DNA of 10,311 nt from Spirochaetaceae bacterium (GTDB lineage Bacteria; Spirochaetota; Spirochaetia; UBA9216). Where the stretch lies: positions 1 through 10,311 of the forward strand of contig JAQQAK010000019.1 in assembly GCA_028527945.1 (NCBI GenBank), written 5' to 3'. A program made the translations under genes and the position numbers. This document shows, piece by piece, positions 5,219 through 10,311 of this stretch; positions within the stretch are counted from its first letter, which is position 1, and the number at the start of each line of letters is the position of its first letter. The notes below the pieces were generated by a model. It worked only from the letters and a program-made list of their open reading frames with translations. It did not search any database and was not told the DNA's origin.

Positions 5219-6343
5219 ATCAGATAGAGGTATAGGAGTTGGCGAGTCTTCTTCACCTTGAATGACTGAAAACTGTTTTAAAAGTTCTTTAGCCTTACTG
5301 TTCATATGTCCTGGGGTTTTTACTATGATCTTAATATACATATCACCCTTTCGGCCATTCCCCTGTACATAAGGAATTCCCTCATTCTTTAAACGCACCA
5401 TCTTGCCATTTTGTGTACCTGAAGGAATTTTAAGCCTAACCTTTTTATCTTCCAAGTTTACCACAAAAACTTCCGCGCCAAGAGCAGCCTGAGTAAAAGA
5501 AACCGGCAACGCACAGTAAACATTATAACCATCTCGTTCAAAATATTTATGTGGTTTAATCTTTATATAAACATAAAGATCTCCTCTTTTTCCACCATTA
5601 GGACCAGCATCACCCTGCCCTGGAATAGCTATTCTTTTACCGTTCTCAATACCAGCTGGTATTTTAACCTTTATTTTCTGCTGCTTACGACTAAGGCCTG
5701 TTCCATGACAGTCTTTACAAGGGCTTTCAATAATATAGCCTTCACCACCACAAGTGTGACATGCTGAAGCTATTGAAAAGAAGCCTGAATTACGTCTAAC
5801 CTGACCTGTCCCCTGGCATGTAGGACAAACTTTACGGCTTGTTCCTGCCTTAGCTCCTGTTCCTCCGCAAGTTTTACATGATACATCATGAGTATAAGAA
5901 ATTTCTGCGGAAGTACCAAATACAGCATCTTTAAAAGATATTTCAAGATTATAACGAAGGTCAGCACCTCTTGAGCTACCACTGCTGGAACCACCTCGTT
6001 TACGGCCGCCTCCACCGCCAAAGAAAGAATCAAAGATTCCTCCCATATCACCAAAAATATCTTCAAAATCATGAAATACGTTTGAATAGTCATGTCCGCC
6101 GCCAGGACTATTCATTCCATCTACACCGGCAAAACCAAACTGATCATAAGCCTGTTTCTTTCTTTCATCACTCAGAACTTCATAGGCCTCTGTAGCTTCT
6201 TTAAACTTCTCTTCTGCTTCAGCATTTCCAGCATTTTTATCAGGATGATACTTTATTGCTAATTTTCTGTATGCTTTTTTTATTTCATCCTTACTTGAGG
6301 TTTTATCTACCCCAAGGACTTCGTAATAATCTCGTTTTGCCAA
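5213..6343 (-). CDS. dnaJ: Chaperone DnaJ (type I Hsp40)
   Basis: The co-chaperone that brings unfolded clients to DnaK and triggers its ATP hydrolysis. It has 376 residues, full length. The J domain (1-70) has HPD at 33-35. A Gly/Phe-rich linker (about 80-125) contains FGDMGGIFDSFFGGGG. The zinc-binding domain has all four CxxCxGxG motifs intact: 156-163, 173-180, 195-202 and 209-216. Two beta-barrel client-binding domains and a dimerisation tail follow. Translation starts at TTG 6343 (MAKRDYYEVLG, the canonical N-terminus), six bases after AAAGGTG (6350-6356). It is the third gene of grpE-dnaK-dnaJ but is separated from dnaK by 109 bases containing a strong terminator-like hairpin, so its transcription probably depends on read-through or RNA processing. 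I see no convincing separate promoter. Confidence 0.98.
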   Translation of the reverse strand: MAKRDYYEVLGVDKTSSKDEIKKAYRKLAIKYHPDKNAGNAEAEEKFKEATEAYEVLSDERKKQAYDQFGFAGVDGMNSPGGGHDYSNVFHDFEDIFGDMGGIFDSFFGGGGGRKRGGSSSGSSRGADLRYNLEISFKDAVFGTSAEISYTHDVSCKTCGGTGAKAGTSRKVCPTCQGTGQVRRNSGFFSIASACHTCGGEGYIIESPCKDCHGTGLSRKQQKIKVKIPAGIENGKRIAIPGQGDAGPNGGKRGDLYVYIKIKPHKYFERDGYNVYCALPVSFTQAALGAEVFVVNLEDKKVRLKIPSGTQNGKMVRLKNEGIPYVQGNGRKGDMYIKIIVKTPGHMNSKAKELLKQFSVIQGEEDSPTPIPLSDL

Positions 6344-6349
6344 CTTTCA

Positions 6350-6356
6350 CACCTTT
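6350..6356 (-). promoter_or_regulatory. Shine-Dalgarno site for the TTG start of dnaJ
   Basis: AAAGGTG on the minus strand is six bases before the TTG at 6343 and supports that start. Only about 15 bases separate it from the downstream hairpin at 6371-6394, so that structure could also affect ribosome access. Confidence 0.7.
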
Positions 6357-6370
6357 CCAAGCATTTTCAC

Positions 6371-6394
6371 GTGCCTTTTTACCATAAAAGGCAC
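6371..6394 (-). repeat. Perfect hairpin GTGCCTTTT/AAAAGGCAC before dnaJ
   Basis: In the minus-strand RNA, GTGCCTTTT (6394-6386) pairs perfectly with AAAAGGCAC (6379-6371), 9 bp around the 6-base loop ATGGTA. Its 5' arm includes the 3' end of the dnaK terminator stem (6389-6394) and that terminator's T run, so only one of the two structures can exist at a time. It lies 15-20 bases upstream of the dnaJ ribosome site. Confidence 0.7.
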
Positions 6395-6421
6395 AAAGCA
6401 ACATTATGCTGCTCTGTGCCT
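6386..6421 (-). terminator. Strong terminator or attenuator after dnaK
   Basis: In the minus-strand RNA, AGGCACAGAGCAGCA (6421-6407) pairs with TGTTGCTTTGTGCCT (6403-6389) over 15 bp, including two G-U pairs, round a 3-base TAA loop. The stem is followed by a short U run (6389-6386). The two A-C mismatches on the plus strand become G-U only in this orientation, which supports a role in the minus-strand transcript. It starts about 30 bases past the dnaK stop and would cut dnaJ expression below dnaK. Confidence 0.8.
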
Positions 6422-6452
6422 CATTTTAACACCTGCTTAAAGCAAGCAGCTA

Positions 6453-8396
6453 TTATTTATCATCCTCGTCGTCAACAACTTCAAAATCGACATCATCAAC
6501 GCTTCCGCTCTTTGGAGCTTCTTTTTCATTAGGCTGAGCACCAGCGCTTTCTGCTCCAGGCTGAGGACCTGCAGCACCACCCTGAGCCTGAGCACCTGCT
6601 TCTTTATAGATTTCTTCAGCAAGCTTATGAGAAGCTTCTTTTACGTTCTCTATCTTAGCTTTCATCTGCTCAACATCGTTTGCCGCAAGAGCAGCTTTAA
6701 GTTCTTCGACAGCAGCACTAATTTTTGCTTTCTCATCATCAGAAACTTTATCACCATAGTCTTTGACAGATTTCTCTGTAGCATAAACAAGTGTTTCAGC
6801 TTCATTCTTAACTTCAGCCTGCTCACGGGCTTTCTTATCAGCTTCAGCATTCATCTCGGCTTCTTTAACCATCTTATCAATCTCTGCCTCTGAAAGACCT
6901 GAAGATGATTCGATTCTAATCTTCTGTTCTTTTCCGGTACCGAGATCTTTTGCTGAAACATGCACAATACCATTTGCGTCAATATCAAAAGTAACTTCTA
7001 CCTGAGGAACTCCTCTTGGCGCTGGTGGAATACCAACAAGATCAAAATTTCCAAGAGTTCTGTTCTGTGCTGCCATTTCACGCTCACCTTGAAGAACATG
7101 AATTGATACAGCCGTCTGATTGTCTGCTGCTGTAGAAAATACCTGACTTTTTCTTGTTGGAATAGTTGTATTTCTTTCAATAAGCTTGGTTGTTACTCCA
7201 CCAAGAGTTTCAATACCAAGTGAAAGTGGTGTTACATCAAGAAGAAGAACATCTTTAACATCTCCACCAAGAATACCACCCTGAATAGCTGCACCCATTG
7301 CAACAACCTCATCAGGATTAACTCCACGGTTAGGATCTTTTCCAAAGATTTCTTTAACAATAGCCTGCACAGCAGGAATTCTTGTTGAACCACCAACCAA
7401 GATAACCTCATCAATATCAGAAGCTGATAAACCAGCATCTTTAAGCGCGTTAACACATGGAAGTTTTGTTCTCTGTACAAGGTCTGATGTCATTTGATCA
7501 AACTGAGCTTTTGTCAAATTGTACTGAAGGTGCTTAGGACCTGTAGCATCCGCTGTGATAAACGGAAGGTTAATATCAGAACTAGTTCTTGCTGAAAGTT
7601 CAATCTTAGCCTTCTCAGCAGCTTCTTTAAGTCTCTGAAGAGCCATTTTATCCTGAGATAAATCAATACCCTGATCTGTCTTAAAACTGCTGATAAGCCA
7701 ATCAATTATCTTCTGATCAAAGTTATCACCACCAAGGTGAGTATCACCATTAGTTGACTTTACTTCAAAAACACCGTCGCCAAGTTCAAGAACTGAAATA
7801 TCAAATGTACCGCCACCAAGGTCGTAAACTGCAATCTTCTCTTCTTTGCTTTCTTTACCGTTTCCATAAGCAAGAGCGGCAGCTGTAGGTTCATTAACAA
7901 TTCTTTTTACGTCCAAACCAGCTATTTTCCCAGCATCTTTTGTAGACTGTCTCTGTGCGTCATTAAAGTAAGCAGGTACAGTAATAACTGCTTCTGTTAC
8001 ACTTTCACCAAGGTAATCTTCAGCTGTTTTTTTCATTTTCTGAAGAGTTGCTGCTGATATCTCTGGTGGTGAATACTGTTTACCACGACAATCAACTCTT
8101 AATTCGCCTCCGGAACCCTGCACAACTGAGTATGGAACCATTTTAACTTCTTCAGGAACTTCTGCGTACTTGTGTCCCATAAATCTTTTAATTGAAAAGA
8201 TTGTATTTTCAGGGTTGGTTACCATCTGGTTCTTGGCAGGCTGACCAACAAGCCTTTCTTCTTTATCTGTAAAGGCTACAATTGACGGCGTGGTTCTCTG
8301 ACCTTCAGCATTCTGTATAACAACAGGTTCGCCCCCTTCCATTACTGCTACACAGGAATTTGTTGTTCCAAGGTCAATACCGATAATTCTTCCCAT
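6453..8396 (-). CDS. dnaK: Chaperone DnaK (Hsp70)
   Basis: ATP-driven chaperone that binds exposed hydrophobic segments of unfolded proteins in the cytoplasm. It has 647 residues, full length (E. coli 638). The nucleotide-binding domain shows GIDLGTTNSCVAV (6-18), K70 in the IKRF context, VPAYFNDAQRQ (140-150), YDLGGGTFDISV (191-202) with T197, and VGGSTRIPAV (334-343). The interdomain linker VLLLD is at 383-387, followed by the substrate-binding beta domain (TPLSLGIETLGG). A helical lid and a disordered Gly/Ala/Gln-rich tail end in an acidic VVDDEDDK. The ATG at 8396 is preceded by AAGGAG (8404-8409). The start lies 14 bases after grpE ends, so the two are one transcript, probably from the promoter before grpE. 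The long terminator-like hairpin follows the stop. Confidence 0.99.
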   Translation of the reverse strand: MGRIIGIDLGTTNSCVAVMEGGEPVVIQNAEGQRTTPSIVAFTDKEERLVGQPAKNQMVTNPENTIFSIKRFMGHKYAEVPEEVKMVPYSVVQGSGGELRVDCRGKQYSPPEISAATLQKMKKTAEDYLGESVTEAVITVPAYFNDAQRQSTKDAGKIAGLDVKRIVNEPTAAALAYGNGKESKEEKIAVYDLGGGTFDISVLELGDGVFEVKSTNGDTHLGGDNFDQKIIDWLISSFKTDQGIDLSQDKMALQRLKEAAEKAKIELSARTSSDINLPFITADATGPKHLQYNLTKAQFDQMTSDLVQRTKLPCVNALKDAGLSASDIDEVILVGGSTRIPAVQAIVKEIFGKDPNRGVNPDEVVAMGAAIQGGILGGDVKDVLLLDVTPLSLGIETLGGVTTKLIERNTTIPTRKSQVFSTAADNQTAVSIHVLQGEREMAAQNRTLGNFDLVGIPPAPRGVPQVEVTFDIDANGIVHVSAKDLGTGKEQKIRIESSSGLSEAEIDKMVKEAEMNAEADKKAREQAEVKNEAETLVYATEKSVKDYGDKVSDDEKAKISAAVEELKAALAANDVEQMKAKIENVKEASHKLAEEIYKEAGAQAQGGAAGPQPGAESAGAQPNEKEAPKSGSVDDVDFEVVDDEDDK

Positions 8397-8410
8397 ATTA
8401 TTTCTCCTTT

Positions 8411-9079
8411 TTAGGTTGTCGTCTCTTCTTCTTTTACAGGCGCAGGATTTCCTACTTTTACCTTAGCGGGCCTGATTACTCTATCATGAAGGATATATCC
8501 TTTGACATAATCCTCAATAACAGTCTGTACATCGTATTCGGCAGAATCTTCCATCATCAAAGCTTCATGTTTTGATGGATCAAAAGGTTCTCCGGCGCTT
8601 TCAAAACGCTTTAATCCCCAATTAGAATCAAGCATAGAAAGCAATTGTTTCTCAATCATTTCGACACCGGAATGAAAAGCATCAAAATCTTTAGAATCTT
8701 CTGAAGACTGTAAAGCTCTTTCAAAATCGTCAATAGTGCCGATTAAATCATTTAGCAAGGATGTATTAGCAAACTTTATAGAATCTTCCTTTTCGCGGAA
8801 CATTCTTTTTCTGAAATTTTCAAAGTCAGCCTGCTTCCTGAGGTATTGATCTTTTAGTTCTGCAACCTCTTTTTCTGCCTCTTCAAGCTTGGAAGCATAT
8901 TTTTCAATTTCTTTTTTAAGTTTCTTTACTTCCTTATCCTCTTTTGTATCTTTCTTTGTCCTGGACTCTTTTTTTCCAGTTTTCTCTTTTTTTTCTGTTT
9001 CAGTACTTTCGCTCACAGAGTTTTCTCCGGAAGTCTCTTCTTCTTTAAGCTCTTCCTTTGCGTCTGTTTCTTCTGCCAT
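8411..9079 (-). CDS. grpE: GrpE nucleotide exchange factor for DnaK
   Basis: GrpE dimers release ADP from DnaK and so reset the chaperone cycle. It has 222 residues. The N-terminal 50 or so are Glu/Lys/Ser/Thr-rich and surely disordered. A long coiled coil follows (about 51-105, containing YLRKQADFENFRKR), then a helical bundle (LLNDLIGTIDDFERAL, 108-123). The C-terminal beta-wing has FDPSKHEAL (166-174) and GYILHDRVIRPAKVKVG (194-210), the signature region. The ATG at 9079 is preceded by AGAGGAAA (9082-9089). In many bacteria hrcA precedes grpE; here a coiled-coil gene does, and no CIRCE operator is found, so heat control through HrcA is not supported by what can be seen. Confidence 0.97.
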   Translation of the reverse strand: MAEETDAKEELKEEETSGENSVSESTETEKKEKTGKKESRTKKDTKEDKEVKKLKKEIEKYASKLEEAEKEVAELKDQYLRKQADFENFRKRMFREKEDSIKFANTSLLNDLIGTIDDFERALQSSEDSKDFDAFHSGVEMIEKQLLSMLDSNWGLKRFESAGEPFDPSKHEALMMEDSAEYDVQTVIEDYVKGYILHDRVIRPAKVKVGNPAPVKEEETTT

Positions 9080-9134
9080 AATTTCCTCTAAGTTCAGTTT
9101 GAGAGTAAGATGATTAAATCAAATCCTTGTGTAT

Positions 9135-9163
9135 AAAATAATAAGGCAGACATTAAGCGTCAA
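9135..9163 (-). promoter_or_regulatory. Sigma70-type promoter of grpE-dnaK
   Basis: On the minus strand TTGACG (9163-9158) and TATTTT (9140-9135) are exactly 17 bases apart, a good housekeeping match. The -35 box begins on the base after the TAG of the coiled-coil gene. The leader is about 48 bases. No CIRCE repeat (TTAGCACTC-N9-GAGTGCTAA) is present; the only palindrome is TGATTTAATCA at 9121-9111. Confidence 0.65.
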
Positions 9164-10311
9164 CTACTTTTTAGGCTGAAGCTCAAGTATAAGCTCAACT
9201 TCTCCCCTTGCCAACTTAGTTGATTTAGCAATCTGCTCTACAGTCCACCCCTGATGAGCAAGCTTAATTACAACATCTCTAACTTCTAGAGAAGGAGCAC
9301 CGGTTCCTCTTGATTTAGATTCAGAACCTTTCACCAAAGTACCAAGAAGTTTAACCTGTTCCTGAGCCTGCTTATTTACCTCTTCAAGTCGTGTTTCTGT
9401 TCCAGCAAGCCATTCTCTTGCCTTCTGCATTTTATCTATACGCTCTTCAAGATCTTCCAATGTGGTATCTATATTCTCTACATAAGAAACTGTAGTATCA
9501 ATCTGTTTTTTATTCTTTGATAGAAAATCTACCCGTCTAACAAGTTCATCAATCCTTGTGGAAAGAGGTTCGCTACGCTCTGAAACAACACTAATCATAT
9601 GGTCAAGATCATTGAGCTGCTGAAAGCTTCTATCAACACCATCTATAGTTGAATCAACAATAACTTCCTTCTTTTGCAATCTTTCATAACGGCCTTCAAT
9701 CTCTTTCTGAAGCCCATCAAGCTCTTTCAGCTTGGCCTGAACAATCTGAAGGCTGTCATCTGCCGCAACAACCTGATTCAACTTCATATCTACAGACTGA
9801 GATATTGTCATAAGCCGCTGAAAATCAGATTCTAGCTCATCAATCCGTCGTCGTTCAACCTGAAATTCGGCAAGTTTAGCAGAAACATCCTCTCCAAGCT
9901 TTTTGATTGACAAAAATTTCTTTTCTGCCTCATAGATTTGGGAGGCCTGCTTTCCTACTCTAACAATCTCACCTTGAAGATCTGCGACATTATTTTCAAG
10001 AGCATCTTTCATAGAATCAGCACGCTCAAATATTTTTGTCTGTTCAAGAAAGTTTTTCTGCTGTGTTTCGATCTCTGAAACATTAAATGAAAGCTCTCTG
10101 GTTCTCTCTTCAATCTTATCATATGCTCTTTTTGTAGCAAGATTAAAACCGTCAGTTATCTCTGAAGACTTCTCCTCAAATCCACGTAGCTGTTGATCCA
10201 GTTCGGCCTGAATATCACGGCTGCGACGTAATATATCTGCACCAAGATTATCAAAGTCTTTTCTCTGCTCAGACATAGCTTCACGTAAATCTGAAATACG
10301 CTCAAAAGTCT
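9164..10311 (-). CDS. Long coiled-coil protein with a small helical (HTH-like) tail, 5' end missing; SpiroCoCo-like
   Basis: 381 complete residues are visible; the 5' end lies outside. The reading frame remains open to the window edge through the apparent ATG at 10276 (upstream it reads TFERISDLREAM), so that ATG is not the true start. Almost the whole visible part is predicted coiled coil from its heptads of Leu/Ile/Val with Glu, Lys, Gln and Arg. There is no signal peptide or membrane segment in view. The last 35 or so residues are different: VRDVVIKLAHQGWTVEQIAK followed by a GEVELILEL stretch, resembling a small helix-turn-helix of the kind found at the end of DUF6115-like proteins. The architecture fits, from memory, the spirochaete coiled-coil family called SpiroCoCo. 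Function unknown; a cytoskeletal or scaffolding role would be a guess. The stop is next to the grpE promoter. Confidence 0.8.
   Translation of the reverse strand, partial: TFERISDLREAMSEQRKDFDNLGADILRRSRDIQAELDQQLRGFEEKSSEITDGFNLATKRAYDKIEERTRELSFNVSEIETQQKNFLEQTKIFERADSMKDALENNVADLQGEIVRVGKQASQIYEAEKKFLSIKKLGEDVSAKLAEFQVERRRIDELESDFQRLMTISQSVDMKLNQVVAADDSLQIVQAKLKELDGLQKEIEGRYERLQKKEVIVDSTIDGVDRSFQQLNDLDHMISVVSERSEPLSTRIDELVRRVDFLSKNKKQIDTTVSYVENIDTTLEDLEERIDKMQKAREWLAGTETRLEEVNKQAQEQVKLLGTLVKGSESKSRGTGAPSLEVRDVVIKLAHQGWTVEQIAKSTKLARGEVELILELQPKK

Noticed and set aside
5549..6195. Open frames overlapping dnaJ on both strands
   Set aside because: They lie inside an intact dnaJ and show no recognisable domain or start signals.
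6627..7705. Open frames inside dnaK on both strands
   Set aside because: Low-complexity Leu/Phe/Arg-rich products are the usual shadow of codon bias in a conserved gene; dnaK itself is complete.
9080..9163. CIRCE/HrcA operator in front of grpE
   Set aside because: Both strands were read for TTAGCACTC-N9-GAGTGCTAA or a close variant; only the short TGATTTAATCA palindrome is there.
10274..10276. ATG at 10276 as start of the coiled-coil protein
   Set aside because: The frame continues without a stop to the window edge in the same coiled-coil style, so the gene begins outside the window.

Overview
The window most likely comes from the chromosome of a spirochaete, probably a free-living or commensal relative of Treponema/Spirochaeta. 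The evidence is an A+T-rich sequence, heavy use of TTG start codons (four of eight well-anchored complete genes), and, at the right edge, a long coiled-coil protein with a small helical tail that resembles what I recall as the spirochaete 'SpiroCoCo' family. The genus cannot be fixed from the sequence alone. Everything here looks like core genome. I see no mobile element, CRISPR array, tRNA, rRNA or phage gene.

Left part, plus strand (1-3954): a de novo purine biosynthesis cluster in the order purF (3' end only) - purM - purN - purD - purE. These encode steps 1, 5, 3, 2 and 6 of IMP synthesis: glutamine PRPP amidotransferase, AIR synthetase, GAR transformylase, GAR synthetase, and the N5-CAIR mutase/AIR carboxylase. 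purM and purN abut exactly (TAAATG). purF is separated from purM by 244 bases that hold a terminator-like hairpin, a possible promoter and two more inverted repeats. A hairpin also separates purD from purE. purH, which sits between purN and purD in Bacillus, is absent here, and so is purK. PurE is the oddest enzyme: it is short (132 residues) and has Ala where class I enzymes have His in the AHLPG motif.

Right part, minus strand (reading from 10311 down to 3959): the 3' part of a large coiled-coil gene, then the heat-shock chaperone set grpE - dnaK - dnaJ, then a small secreted protein with five Asp-rich EF-loop-like repeats, then an rlmB/trmH-type 2'-O-ribose RNA methyltransferase that converges on purE with only 4 bases between the stop codons. 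A good sigma70-type promoter (TTGACG-N17-TATTTT) lies directly in front of grpE; no CIRCE operator is present. Between dnaK and dnaJ is a strong terminator-like hairpin that shares bases with a second perfect hairpin, so the two are mutually exclusive. This could set how much dnaJ is made relative to dnaK. A TTGTAA-N18-TATAAT promoter overlaps the dnaJ stop codon and could serve the small secreted protein and rlmB.

GrpE, DnaK and DnaJ work together: DnaJ delivers clients and stimulates ATP hydrolysis by DnaK, and GrpE exchanges the nucleotide. The purine genes feed one pathway. The two halves have no obvious functional link beyond being neighbours. I found no clear case for a wholly new system. 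The items most worth a second look are the atypical PurE, the dnaK-dnaJ paired hairpins, the repeat protein and the purF-purM leader.
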